A stretch of DNA of 64,000 bases from Rhizobium sp. GN54 (GTDB taxonomy: Bacteria; Pseudomonadota; Alphaproteobacteria; Rhizobiales; Rhizobiaceae). The stretch covers positions 124,001 to 188,000 of the forward strand of contig NZ_JAJNCZ010000006.1 in NCBI RefSeq assembly GCF_021026345.1. Direction: 5' to 3'. The position numbers and the translations under genes are program-made. The notes below the pieces were generated by a model, which did not search any database, was not told the DNA's origin, and was given only the letters and a program-made list of their open reading frames with translations. Each line of letters opens with the position of its first letter. Within the stretch, counting starts at the first letter, position 1. Of the stretch, positions 1-8,634 are shown in pieces.

Positions 1-196
1 GGCCGAGCGACGGCTTCTCGACGCCGGCGATCATGCGCATCAGCGTCGACTTGCCGGCGCCGTTTTCGCCGACGAGCACGTTCACCGCGCCCCGCCGCAG
101 CGCCAGGTTGGCGTGCTTGACGGCGACGATGCCCGAATAGACCTTCGTCACGTCGTCCAGCCTGAGGATGATGTCGCCTTCGTCGATCTCGGCCAT
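1..196 (-). CDS. Sugar ABC transporter ATP-binding protein (5' end only)
   Basis: This is the N-terminal 65 residues of an ABC ATPase; the rest lies beyond the left edge. Residues about 40-50 carry the Walker A motif GENGAGKST, and the preceding residues (ILRLDDVTKVYSGIVAVKHANLAL) match the start of ribose/xylose-type (RbsA/MglA) ATPases. The ATG lies one base after the stop of the upstream DUF2291 gene, so the two are cotranscribed. By family it would energise import of the pentose-like sugar or sugar acid bound by the periplasmic protein encoded upstream in the same operon. The permease is presumably further left. The family is secure; the substrate is inferred from the catabolic genes. Confidence 0.85.
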   Translation of the reverse strand, partial: MAEIDEGDIILRLDDVTKVYSGIVAVKHANLALRRGAVNVLVGENGAGKSTLMRMIAGVEKPSLG

Positions 197-197
197 C

Positions 198-842
198 TCA
201 GCCACCGATCGTGATCGTTGCAGGGGTCAGAAGCGGCAGCTGTCCCTTGGAGGGAAGCGGATAGGCGCCGACGGCCTCGACCTTCTGGCCCTCCAGCGCC
301 TCCCGCGGCAGCTTATCCAGCGTCACCGCATTGAGGTGGTTGTTGAAGGCCTTGCCGAACTCGGCCCACTGGATCTGGTTCTTGAATTCGTTGAAGTTGA
401 CGAAGTCGAGGCTGTCGCGGATCGCCGTGCCGCGGATGACCGGGCCGATCTGGATGCGCACGTCGGCCTTGCCGTCGCCGTCGATGTCGGTATCGAGATA
501 GGCGGCGCGCGACTTGGTCTCGGCCTTGACGACGGTGCCGGAGACCTTCGCCGCATAGGTCCAGGGCGCGCTGCCCTGTTCTTCCTTGTGGCCGTATTTG
601 GCGCCGGCCGCATCGGGGTCGCTGCCTGCCAGTGCCGCGACCTCCTGGAAGGGGCCTGCGCGCTGGTCGAGGAACGGGATCACCTTCTCGTCCCATAGCT
701 CGGCTGCCTGCCGCTCCGGGTTGAAGCCGCCGCTGGCCGCTTCGGCCGCCTCTTCGGCGGTCGGTGTCTTGATGATCTTGCAGCCGGACAAAGCCAGCGC
801 CAGCGCGGCCGCCGTCAGCGTCGCAGTCCGGACAAATGCCAT
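198..842 (-). CDS. DUF2291-family periplasmic lipoprotein
   Basis: A 214-residue protein with a lipoprotein signal peptide ending in the lipobox LSGC, so it is probably anchored in the membrane facing the periplasm. The body matches the DUF2291 family, which is typically encoded next to ribose-type ABC transporters; its role is not established. The segment DIDGDGKADVRIQIG resembles an Asp-rich loop that could bind a metal. The ATG at 842 was preferred over an in-frame GTG at 851, because GGAG lies about ten bases upstream of the ATG but touches the GTG. It sits between the solute-binding protein and the ATPase, which suggests an accessory role in uptake. Confidence 0.75.
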   Translation of the reverse strand: MAFVRTATLTAAALALALSGCKIIKTPTAEEAAEAASGGFNPERQAAELWDEKVIPFLDQRAGPFQEVAALAGSDPDAAGAKYGHKEEQGSAPWTYAAKVSGTVVKAETKSRAAYLDTDIDGDGKADVRIQIGPVIRGTAIRDSLDFVNFNEFKNQIQWAEFGKAFNNHLNAVTLDKLPREALEGQKVEAVGAYPLPSKGQLPLLTPATITIGG

Positions 843-871
843 GGAACGCACTCCGTCATGTCGATATGCGA

Positions 872-901
872 CTTGCGAGGCGGATCGCTCCGCCTCGCAA
901 G
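872..901 (-). other. Stem-loop between solute-binding-protein gene and DUF2291 gene
   Basis: A perfect 12-bp inverted repeat (CTTGCGAGGCGG and its complement) around a 6-base loop lies just downstream of the solute-binding-protein gene. No T-run follows on the minus strand, so it does not look like a terminator. Such hairpins after binding-protein genes commonly protect the upstream mRNA and raise its level relative to the transporter genes; that role is inferred. Confidence 0.6.
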
Positions 902-917
902 CTCGTCCTGGGAGGAT

Positions 918-1895
<978 letters not shown>

Positions 1896-1910
1896 TCAGC
1901 GGGGCGAAAA

Positions 1911-1932
1911 GGGAGGGGCCTTGGCCCCTCCC
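1911..1932 (-). terminator. Intrinsic-terminator-like hairpin inside the operon
   Basis: A perfect 10-bp GC-rich stem (GGGAGGGGCC and its complement, 2-base loop) is followed on the minus strand by TTTT. It lies eight bases after the oxidoreductase stop codon and 51 bases before the solute-binding-protein start. It would act as a partial terminator or attenuator dividing the enzyme genes from the transport genes. Confidence 0.6.
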
Positions 1933-1939
1933 GAGGGCA

Positions 1940-2767
1940 TCAGGTGATGCGCCGGATGCTTTCGGCGATCTCCTGAGGTTCGAAAACCTTCTTCCAGTCG
2001 TCGCGCATCAGCGCGGGAATGCCGAATTCGATGGCCTTGTTGCAGGCATCGGAGAAGACGCCCGGCGTCTCTTCGAAGATGACCGCGCCAAGCACGGTCA
2101 TGTGACCGAGCAGGAAGTCGCGAGCCGCTTCCTTGTCGACGCCACGGCGGACGCACTCGTCCATGGCCTGGCGCATGACGACCAGCAGCGAGGCGCAGAC
2201 GGTTTCCGAAAGGCCCGGCTCGAGCATCGCCATCTGCTCGACGGTGACGCGGTGCGAGCGCATGACCGGGGCCCAGATGACCTTGGCGATCTCTTCGCCC
2301 AGCGCATATGCCTCTTCCGGGCCCTGCATCAGGGCAGAGACGATGTGCTGCTTGGCGGCGACGCCGCCGAAGAAGTCGCGCTTGGCGGCCGGGTCGGTCT
2401 CGTCGTTGAAGATCGGCGGATGGCAGGGGTGCGTGACGAAATAGGTCAGGTCCGCGCGTTCCGGCAGGTGGCCTGCGAAGGGGGCGGCGGCATCGAGCAC
2501 CACGACCATGGTGCCAGGCTTCAGCTTGTCGATGATGCCGGCGGCGACCTTGCCGATCGCGGTATCCGGAACGGCGAGGATAACCACCTCGGCGCCGTTC
2601 AGGCCTTCGTCGGCAGACACGCATGAAATGCCGAGATCGTCCTTCAGTCGCGCCTTGCCGGCGTCGCTGACCTCGACGTGGCGCACGTCAAAACGCGAGC
2701 CCTTCAGGTTCTTGGCGAGCCGGTATCCCATTTTGCCACCGGCGCCAAAGAGAGCAATTGCTGTCAT
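1940..2767 (-). CDS. apnO: NAD-dependent oxidoreductase, ApnO-like (D-apionate oxidoisomerase family)
   Basis: A 275-residue dehydrogenase with an N-terminal Rossmann dinucleotide site (ALFGAGGKMG, residues 5-14) and a helical C-terminal part of the phosphogluconate-dehydrogenase C-terminal-like type found in ApnO. In characterised D-apiose pathways ApnO oxidises and rearranges D-apionate to 3-oxo-isoapionate, the substrate of the OiaK kinase, and an OiaK-like gene lies in this operon. GAGG sits six bases before the ATG. The preceding 80-bp gap carries a motif also found upstream of the operon, so an internal promoter is possible. The family call is firm; the exact substrate is inferred from context. 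Confidence 0.65.
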   Translation of the reverse strand: MTAIALFGAGGKMGYRLAKNLKGSRFDVRHVEVSDAGKARLKDDLGISCVSADEGLNGAEVVILAVPDTAIGKVAAGIIDKLKPGTMVVVLDAAAPFAGHLPERADLTYFVTHPCHPPIFNDETDPAAKRDFFGGVAAKQHIVSALMQGPEEAYALGEEIAKVIWAPVMRSHRVTVEQMAMLEPGLSETVCASLLVVMRQAMDECVRRGVDKEAARDFLLGHMTVLGAVIFEETPGVFSDACNKAIEFGIPALMRDDWKKVFEPQEIAESIRRIT

Positions 2768-2801
2768 GTTTCCTCACCTCAGGGTTGGATTGGCATAATA
2801 A

Positions 2802-2820
2802 CTGGTATGATGAGTCAATC
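2802..2820 (-). promoter_or_regulatory. Candidate operator/internal promoter upstream of the oxidoreductase gene
   Basis: This stretch contains CTGGTATGATGAG, matching 11 of 13 bases of CTGGTATAATAAG at 5988-6000. It also contains ATGAGTCAATC, whose exact complement recurs at 6997-7007. Read on the minus strand, TTGACT is a reasonable -35 box. A repeated element beside genes of one operon with a divergent GntR regulator suggests its binding site; this is inference. Confidence 0.4.
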
Positions 2821-2847
2821 ACAATCCCATCATTATTGTGGCAACGA

Positions 2848-3291
2848 TCAGGCTTTCTTGCCTTCGTCGAGACGGTCGATCGCCTGGACGTTCCCGGCCG
2901 ACGGACCTTCGGGGTCGAAGCTGGAGGCCAGCCACGTGTCCACGATCGCCTTGGCGAGTTCCGGGCCGATGACCCGGGCGCCCATGGTGATGATCTGCGC
3001 GTTGTTGGACTTGGCCGCGCGTTCCGCCGAATAGGTATCGTGCGTCAGGGCGGCGCGGATGCCGGGAACCTTGTTGGCGGAGATGCAGACACCGATGCCG
3101 GTGCCGCAGAACAGGATGCCGCGTTCGTGGTCGCCGTCGACGATCGACTGGCCAACCTTCTGCGACAGGTCGGCATAGAAACCGGACTGGCTCAGGTCGT
3201 GGACGTCGATGTCCGCCCGGCCCGCGAGATGGGTGGCGATGACGTCGAGCAGCGGCTTGCCGGCGCTGTCGGCTCCAATGACGATTTTCAT
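2848..3291 (-). CDS. derI: RpiB/LacAB-family sugar-phosphate isomerase (DerI-like)
   Basis: A 147-residue RpiB/LacAB-fold isomerase. Visible family marks are the start [10 protein letters not shown], the catalytic-cysteine segment [10 protein letters not shown] and the [15 protein letters not shown] stretch. RpiB-family members interconvert aldose and ketose phosphates; the DerI branch converts D-erythrulose 4-phosphate to D-erythrose 4-phosphate at the end of erythritol and apionate catabolism. Beside a DUF1537 kinase and a RuBisCO-like protein, that role fits better than generic ribose-5-phosphate isomerase. AAGGAAG precedes the ATG. A LerI-type partner isomerase is not in the window and could lie past the left edge. 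Confidence 0.7.
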   Translation of the reverse strand: MKIVIGADSAGKPLLDVIATHLAGRADIDVHDLSQSGFYADLSQKVGQSIVDGDHERGILFCGTGIGVCISANKVPGIRAALTHDTYSAERAAKSNNAQIITMGARVIGPELAKAIVDTWLASSFDPEGPSAGNVQAIDRLDEGKKA

Positions 3292-3341
3292 GTTTCTTCC
3301 TTTCGATCGCTCAACTGGCGTGAATTCCGATTCCGGCCCTG

Positions 3342-4673
3342 TCAGGCGCGGCTGCCGTCGCGGATCTGCGCGAAGTAGCCGTCGGTGCCGATCTGGCCGC
3401 CCTTCAGCGCGATCTGCAGGCCGTCGGTCGGGGCGTAGCTGCCATGCGCGGTGCAGAGCGGCGAGCCCGGCGTCTGCGGCAGGGGCAGGAGCGTCGTCAG
3501 CGCCTCGACGCGCAATTCCTGCAGCGCGTGGCTGGAGGTGTCGCCGCCGGCGATGACGGCGCGGGGCAGGGCTTCACTCTCGACGAGGCGGCGCAGGATC
3601 GCTCCGAGCGCCCGGCCTAGCCGGTGTCGCGCGCCTTCGACGCGGTCGATCTCGCTACCCCGATCGGCCGACGGGCCGAGGGCCGTATGCAGCAGCACGC
3701 TGTTGCCCTCCTTCAGCGCCGCGATCCCGGAGGCGATGGCGGCCTCGATCGCCCGGTCGCCGCTTTCGCCGACGAGCGACAGCGGGTCGAGGTCGATGCC
3801 CTTGAAGCCCTGGGAAAACGCCGTGCGGATCTGGCGTTCGGTGGTGGGCGAGACGCTGCCGGAGACGACCGCGAGGCGGTCGACCTTGCCGGGTTCGGCG
3901 AACTCGACCTTTCCGCCGATCAGGCCCTGCTGTCGCCAGGCTTCGAGGAGAGCATATTCGACGCCGGACGAGCCGGCGACGAAGAAACCGCCCTCGGTCC
4001 TGAGCCGCCACAATTGCCGGCCGGCCGCGGCCTGGCTCTCGGCGGATTCGACGTCCATCAGCAGGATGCCGGGCGTGCCGGCAAGGGCTGAAAGGCGCGC
4101 ATCCGCATCCGGCGCGGTGAGCGTGACGAGGTCGGCCAGCGCCACGGGCAGATCGGCCTGCCGGCCGAGATGGATGGCGAGATCGGCCTCCGCCATCGGC
4201 GTCACCGGGTGGCGGCTCATCACCGGGTGGCGGTCGATGCGGTAGACCTGGCCCTGATAGGCGGCAAAGAGGTGGCCGAAGGCGGTGTAGCGCTTCAGTT
4301 GCGGCGCGCCGACGATGACCGGCACGCCGGCCTGGCCGAACACGTCGCGGCCGATCTCGATCGCCTTGCCTATATTGCCGACCTGGGGTGCGGAATCGAA
4401 GGTCGAGCAGACCTTGTAGTGGCAGACCGAAGCGCCAAGGCTCCTCAGCCACTGAAATGCGGGAACGAGGTTCTCCTGCATCCATTCCGGCGTTTCGCTG
4501 CGGCTCGTGCCGGCGATGCCGATGGCGCGGCAATCGGCGAACCGCTGCAGCATTTCGGGCTGCGGCACGCCCAGGAACAGGACGGTCGGAATGCCGCTTG
4601 CCGCAAGTGATTCCATCACGTCGGTCGAGCCGGTGAAATCGTCACCGTAGTAGCTGACGAGCAGGTCTGACAT
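3342..4673 (-). CDS. oiaK: Four-carbon acid sugar kinase family (DUF1537) kinase, OiaK-like
   Basis: A 443-residue two-domain kinase of the DUF1537 family. The N-terminal signature [16 protein letters not shown] (residues 8-23) is the sugar-acid-binding domain start, and the C-terminal nucleotide-binding domain contains [16 protein letters not shown] and the Gly-rich ALKGGQIG. Family members phosphorylate threonate, erythronate, 3-oxo-tetronate or 3-oxo-isoapionate. Adjacency to a RuBisCO-like protein and an ApnO-like enzyme points to 3-oxo-isoapionate 4-kinase (OiaK). The ATG follows the upstream stop by six bases, and its AAGGAG ribosome site lies within the end of the upstream gene, implying translational coupling. 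Confidence 0.75.
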   Translation of the reverse strand: MSDLLVSYYGDDFTGSTDVMESLAASGIPTVLFLGVPQPEMLQRFADCRAIGIAGTSRSETPEWMQENLVPAFQWLRSLGASVCHYKVCSTFDSAPQVGNIGKAIEIGRDVFGQAGVPVIVGAPQLKRYTAFGHLFAAYQGQVYRIDRHPVMSRHPVTPMAEADLAIHLGRQADLPVALADLVTLTAPDADARLSALAGTPGILLMDVESAESQAAAGRQLWRLRTEGGFFVAGSSGVEYALLEAWRQQGLIGGKVEFAEPGKVDRLAVVSGSVSPTTERQIRTAFSQGFKGIDLDPLSLVGESGDRAIEAAIASGIAALKEGNSVLLHTALGPSADRGSEIDRVEGARHRLGRALGAILRRLVESEALPRAVIAGGDTSSHALQELRVEALTTLLPLPQTPGSPLCTAHGSYAPTDGLQIALKGGQIGTDGYFAQIRDGSRA

Positions 4674-4679
4674 GAATGC

Positions 4680-5933
4680 TTACTCCTTGCCGTCACCGAA
4701 TTTCGCGAGCGAGGCCGCAAGTTCGGGATGGTCCTTGGCGTAGTCGCCAAGCGGGATGTCGGCGACTGCGGCCTGCCAGGCCTGCTGGACGGCGCGGACG
4801 CCGGCCGCCGGGCCGCCCGGATGGCTGACGATGCCGCCGCCACAGAGATAGAGAAGGTCGGTCGTCCGCCCCGTCCGCCGGTAGGTGTCCGGCGCCTGGC
4901 CGCCCCACTGACCGGACCCCGCGACGGGAAGCGGCCGGTCGGAAGGGTCGAACAGCGGCGTGCTGACGGCCTTGAAGGACTGGACGAAGCTCTCGTCCGG
5001 CTCCCAGTACTTGATCCGGATGCCGTTGATCTGGAACTGGTCGACGCCGAGCAGGCGCCAGAACTGCTGGTAGACCTTGAAATCCATGCCGGCGCCGGGG
5101 TCGCGGGTTAGCACGTCCCAGCCGTTGCGATGCGCATGCAGCACGAGACCCGAGCGCTTGCGCAGGAAGCTCATGCCGCCGAAGCCGACGGAATTGATGT
5201 TGACGACCGCGCAGTTGCCGCCGGCCTTGAGCACGAGGTCGTGGTTGCGCATCATCTCGTCCGGATCGGCATGCGAGATGCCGAAGGCGTACATCACCTT
5301 CTTGCCGGTCTTCTGCTCGTGGTCGAGGATGCGCGGCATGATCGCCGCAACCCTCTCCTTCAGCGGCGAGTAGGCCGGGCTCATCAGTTTCTCGTCGTCC
5401 TTGATGAAATCGACGCCGGACTCGATCAGTTCGCCGACCAGTTCGGCCGTCTCGTGCGGGCGCAGGCCGAGCGCCGGCTTGACGATCGTGCCGATGATCG
5501 GACGGCCCTCGACGCCGGTCAGCCGGCGGCTGCCGTCGATGCCGAACTGCGGGCCCGGATGGGCGCCCTTGAACGCCTCCGGCAGCTTCATGTCGACGAT
5601 GCGGATGCCGGTCATGCCCCTGATGGAGAAGACGCCGCCGATCGCGATCGTCATCAGCGCGGAAAGGTCGGTGCCAATGGCATCGAGCGGAAAGGCGATG
5701 TCAACGTCGGCGCGGTTGAGCCGCTGCCCCGTCTCGGCCTCCGGCCAGGTGGGGGAGAAGGTGTCCTCGAGCGGACGGATGGCGAGTACGCGCGCTGCGA
5801 CCCGTGCCTTCAGCTCCTCCGTCTCGCCCGGCACCGCGACGAAGGTGCCCGTGGACTGGTCGCTGGCGATCTTGTTCGCCATCGCCTCGACGCTGCCGGG
5901 CGTCTCGATGCGGTAGGTCAGGGTGATCAGCAT
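4680..5933 (-). CDS. RuBisCO-like protein (form IV), OiaC/OiaX-type
   Basis: A 417-residue RuBisCO large-chain homologue. It retains most RuBisCO active-site positions: KPALG (K152, equivalent to K175), the carbamate lysine and metal ligands KDDE (178-181), HAHR (266-269), loop-6 lysine K308, and the phosphate-binding GGG at 365-367. In apionate pathways such proteins act on 3-oxo-isoapionate 4-phosphate, either decarboxylating it (OiaC) or cleaving it to 3-phosphoglycerate and glycolate (OiaX). The DerI-like isomerase downstream slightly favours OiaC. The ATG at 5933 was chosen over an upstream in-frame GTG because GAGGAGGAG lies suitably before it. First gene of the operon. It is unlikely to fix CO2: no small subunit is nearby. 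Confidence 0.8.
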   Translation of the reverse strand: MLITLTYRIETPGSVEAMANKIASDQSTGTFVAVPGETEELKARVAARVLAIRPLEDTFSPTWPEAETGQRLNRADVDIAFPLDAIGTDLSALMTIAIGGVFSIRGMTGIRIVDMKLPEAFKGAHPGPQFGIDGSRRLTGVEGRPIIGTIVKPALGLRPHETAELVGELIESGVDFIKDDEKLMSPAYSPLKERVAAIMPRILDHEQKTGKKVMYAFGISHADPDEMMRNHDLVLKAGGNCAVVNINSVGFGGMSFLRKRSGLVLHAHRNGWDVLTRDPGAGMDFKVYQQFWRLLGVDQFQINGIRIKYWEPDESFVQSFKAVSTPLFDPSDRPLPVAGSGQWGGQAPDTYRRTGRTTDLLYLCGGGIVSHPGGPAAGVRAVQQAWQAAVADIPLGDYAKDHPELAASLAKFGDGKE

Positions 5934-5987
5934 GAAAGCCGTTGCTCCTCCTCGCCACGTCACTTTGTCGTGGCGTCAACTCATGAT

Positions 5988-6017
5988 CTGGTATAATAAG
6001 TATTCCAATTTCTGCAA
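5988..6017 (-). promoter_or_regulatory. Candidate promoter and overlapping operator of the apionate-type operon
   Basis: On the minus strand TTGCAG (6012-6017) and TATACC (5990-5995) are spaced 16 bases apart, an acceptable sigma-70-type pair about 57 bases before the RuBisCO-like start. The -10 region overlaps an imperfect palindrome, TGGTATAATAAGTATTCCA, symmetric at 15 of 19 positions. The divergent FCD/GntR regulator is the obvious candidate to bind it. Confidence 0.45.
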
Positions 6018-6089
6018 CGGAAATTTTCAGAAAACCGATTCCGGCCGTCCTGGCTTGTCGCAAGATGCAGAAATGTTAAGGGAGGGAGA

Positions 6090-6812
6090 ATGAGCCAGAG
6101 AGACGCCATGCCCCAAACCATCGAGCCGATCGTCAGGCGCAAGCTGTCGGACGAGGTCTTCGACCGGCTGGAGCGGATGATCACGTCGGGAGAATTGAAG
6201 CCGGGCGACGAGATGCCTTCGGAGCGCGTGCTGATGGAGCGCTTCGGCGTCGGCCGTCCCGCCATCCGCGAGGCGATGCAGTCGCTCGCCAACAAGGGCC
6301 TGCTCAGCATTTCCCACGGCGAGCGGGCGAAGGTGCTGCAACTGACCGCGCAATCGATCTTCCGTCAGGTCGACCTGACGGCGAAGATCATGCTGTCGCA
6401 GTCGACCGATACGCTCGAACATCTCAAGAGCGCCCGCATCTTCTTCGAGCGCGGCATGGCCCGCGAGGCGGCGCAACGCGCCCGGAGCGGCGATATCGAC
6501 GATCTGGGGGCCATCATCGAGCGCCAGCGACGCTCGCTCGGGGACGCGGAAGCTTTCATCGCCGCCGACATGCAGTTTCACAGCCGGATCGCCCAGATTT
6601 CGGGCAACCCGATCTATGTTGCCGTCAGCGAGGCCATGCTGGCCTGGCTGAAGGAATACCACACGGACATGCTGATCTGGACCGGCAAGGAAAAGCTCAC
6701 GCTGGTGGAGCACGAGGAAATCCTGGACCAGCTCAGGAGCAGGGATGCCGAAGGCGCGGAAGCGGCGATGCTGAAGCATCTCGAACGATCGAGAGCGCTC
6801 TACAACCGCTGA
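6090..6812 (+). CDS. FadR-subfamily GntR transcriptional regulator
   Basis: A 240-residue regulator: an N-terminal winged helix (residues 15-80, with PGDEMPSERVLMERFGVGR followed by PAIREAMQSL, the GntR recognition region) and a C-terminal all-helical FCD ligand-binding domain (about 100-230; FHSRIAQISGNPIY and HEEILDQL with metal-binding-type His residues). GGGAGGGAG precedes the ATG. Transcribed divergently from the RuBisCO-like operon across a 156-bp gap carrying a palindrome, it most probably represses that operon and responds to a pathway sugar acid. Family certain; target inferred. Confidence 0.88.
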   Translation: MSQRDAMPQTIEPIVRRKLSDEVFDRLERMITSGELKPGDEMPSERVLMERFGVGRPAIREAMQSLANKGLLSISHGERAKVLQLTAQSIFRQVDLTAKIMLSQSTDTLEHLKSARIFFERGMAREAAQRARSGDIDDLGAIIERQRRSLGDAEAFIAADMQFHSRIAQISGNPIYVAVSEAMLAWLKEYHTDMLIWTGKEKLTLVEHEEILDQLRSRDAEGAEAAMLKHLERSRALYNR

Positions 6813-7204
6813 TCCGGCCACAGGTCCGTGACGCCGTTCCGGGACGACTTATCGCTATTCATCGCTTCAACCGTCCGGACCGCTGCGGACGGTCGCAGAT
6901 CCTCCTGAAATCTCCGGGTCGTGATGGGCCCCGCGCGTTCGGCGCGGGACGGCGGCCGCATTTGCGCTTGAATGTGACGTTATAAAATAACAAGTCGATT
7001 GACTCATGTAATACTATTACACTAATCAGGCCCGGTCAGATCCCGAGGGAAGTTCGATGACCGTTCCAGACCGTGCCGAAAAGCCTTGCCCCGCATCGGA
7101 TGCGCCGGCACGGGTGCCAGTCCGGCCGCGCCTATTGCGTGCAGAACGCAAAGTTGCCGGTCAGGCTTGCTTGACGGCGCGGCGCGCAAACGTCTATCTG
7201 GAAG
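6813..7204. other. Intergenic region between GntR gene and cobalamin riboswitch
   Basis: No convincing gene. It holds two stem-loops with no T-run: 6870-6893 (8-bp stem) and 6931-6949 (7-bp stem), which may end the regulator transcript. It then holds an AT-rich block (6980-7027) with GATTGACTCAT at 6997-7007 and a 13-base palindrome GTAATACTATTAC at 7008-7020. A ribosome-site-like GAGGGAAG and an ATG at 7057 open a reading frame that runs straight into the riboswitch. The encoded protein resembles nothing I know and is probably not a functional gene. Confidence 0.5.
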
Positions 7205-7408
7205 ACGACGGTTCCCCGCCCACGAAGCGGAGGGGATTAATAGGGAACACGGTGCGGACGACCCAAGTCGGGACCAAAACCGTGGCTGCCCCCGCAACTG
7301 TAAGCGGATTGCCGTTCATCCTCGTGGCGCCTCGGCGCCATGCCACTGCGCAACGCGCGGGAAGGCAGATGAACGGCGCATGTCCGCGAGCCAGGAGACC
7401 TGCCGTCA
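7205..7408 (+). ncRNA. Cobalamin riboswitch
   Basis: The conserved cobalamin aptamer elements appear in order: GGTTCCCC early, AATAGGGAACACGGTGC, then CCCCCGCAACTGTAAGCGG, and the B12-box region GCGAGCCAGGAGACCTGCC at the 3' end. It lies about 195 bases before the start of the solute-binding-protein gene. High adenosyl- or methylcobalamin would normally reduce expression of the downstream transport operon. The overall layout is complete and unbroken; exact ends are approximate. Confidence 0.93.
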
Positions 7409-7457
7409 GCCATCGATCCAACGTCACGGGCGGGGAAGCCCGGAACAGGAGCCTATC

Positions 7458-7541
7458 ATGACGACCATCGGCGCCTTGCTGTGCGTCTTCGCGCTGCCTT
7501 TCCCGAGACCTGGCGATCCTTCGAGCGACCGGACGGCCTGA
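7458..7541 (+). CDS. Possible 27-residue leader peptide in riboswitch-to-gene interval
   Basis: A short frame begins with ATG seven bases after an AGGAG ribosome site, some 50 bases after the riboswitch B12 box, and encodes a hydrophobic start (MTTIGALLCVFALPF) followed by a Pro/Asp/Ser-rich end. It stops about 60 bases before the solute-binding-protein start. It could be a translated leader through which the riboswitch acts, or chance. No homologue is recognised. Confidence 0.3.
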   Translation: MTTIGALLCVFALPFPRPGDPSSDRTA

Positions 7542-7602
7542 CGGCTTTTCCGCCTTTTCAACGGCGCCCTTGCGGGCGTCCCAGCTATTTCGGGGAAATT
7601 CC

Positions 7603-8634
7603 ATGAAAATTCATTTGAAACAACCGCTTCGCGCGGGCTTCGTCGCCCTGTGCCTCGCCGCATCGTCCTTCCATGGCCAGGCGAGTGCTGCCGAGACCAG
7701 CTATCCGCTGACGCTGCAGAATTGCGGTCGCCCGGTGACCTTCGAAAGTGCGCCGTCGCGCACGGTCTCGATCGGCCAGAGCAGCACCGAGATCCTCTAT
7801 CTGCTGGGGCTTGCCGACAAGGTGGTCGGTACCGCGCTCTGGGTCGGGCCGGTGCTGAAGGGCTATGAGGAGGTGAACGCGCGGATAGACCGGCTCGCCG
7901 ACAACGAGCCGAGCTTCGAGAGCGTTCTGGCCAGGAAGCCGGACATCGTCGCCGTGCAGTTCCAGTGGCAGGTCGGGCCGGAAGGCGTGGTCGGAAGGCC
8001 GGAACAGTTCGAGGAGCTCGGCATCCCGGTCTACACCTCGCCGTCCGATTGTGTCGGCAAGGACAATTCCGCCGCGAGCGACGGCGTGCGCCATCAGGTC
8101 TTCACCATGGACCTGGTCTATCAGGAGATCCGCGAGCTTGCGCAGATCTACAATGTCCAGGAAAAGGGCGAGGCTGTCGTCGCCGACCTGAAGAAGCGCG
8201 AGGAGGCCGCCCGCGCCAAGGTCGCCTCCGCACAGGGCAGGCTGTCGGCCGTCTTCTGGTTCTCCAGCGCCGCCGACGCCGATCCCTATGTCGCCGGCAA
8301 GAACGGCGCGCCCGGCTACATCATGTCGGCGCTCGGCATCGAGAACATCATCAAGACCGATGACGAGTGGCCGACGGTCGGCTGGGAAACGATCGCCAAG
8401 GCCGATCCGGCGATCATCGTCGCCGGCTCCATGGAGCGGCGGCGCTATCCGCTGGACAGCCTCGAGGCCAAGCTCGAATTCCTGAAGGCCGATCCGGTCG
8501 CCAGCCTGATGCCGGCGGTGAAGAACGGTCATGTCTTCGACATGGACGCCCAGGCGATGAACCCGACGATCCGGACGATCGAGGGCATTGAAGCCCTGGC
8601 GGACGCCATCGCCAACGCCGGCCTCGCCAAGTGA
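7603..8634 (+). CDS. Periplasmic binding protein of a FecB/BtuF-type ABC importer
   Basis: A 343-residue protein with a signal peptide (cleavage near ASA-AE, residue 29) and the type III periplasmic-binding (TroA/BtuF/FecB) fold. Visible are RTVSIGQSSTEILYLLGLADKVVGT in the N-terminal lobe, KPDIVAVQ, and GYIMSALGIENII in the C-terminal lobe. Control by a cobalamin riboswitch implies a corrinoid, a cobalt chelate or a related metal complex as ligand. The start is the ATG giving a normal signal peptide. Stop and the permease GTG overlap (GTGA), so translation is coupled. Confidence 0.85.
   Translation: MKIHLKQPLRAGFVALCLAASSFHGQASAAETSYPLTLQNCGRPVTFESAPSRTVSIGQSSTEILYLLGLADKVVGTALWVGPVLKGYEEVNARIDRLADNEPSFESVLARKPDIVAVQFQWQVGPEGVVGRPEQFEELGIPVYTSPSDCVGKDNSAASDGVRHQVFTMDLVYQEIRELAQIYNVQEKGEAVVADLKKREEAARAKVASAQGRLSAVFWFSSAADADPYVAGKNGAPGYIMSALGIENIIKTDDEWPTVGWETIAKADPAIIVAGSMERRRYPLDSLEAKLEFLKADPVASLMPAVKNGHVFDMDAQAMNPTIRTIEGIEALADAIANAGLAK

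Noticed and set aside
4680-5933. A true CO2-fixing RuBisCO
   Set aside because: No small-subunit, phosphoribulokinase or cbb genes are present and the neighbours are sugar-acid catabolic genes, so a form IV RuBisCO-like role is preferred.
7057-7461. A 134-codon frame starting at a good ribosome site
   Set aside because: It runs through the conserved cobalamin aptamer, so it is not a real protein gene in this form; its start is discussed as a possible remnant.
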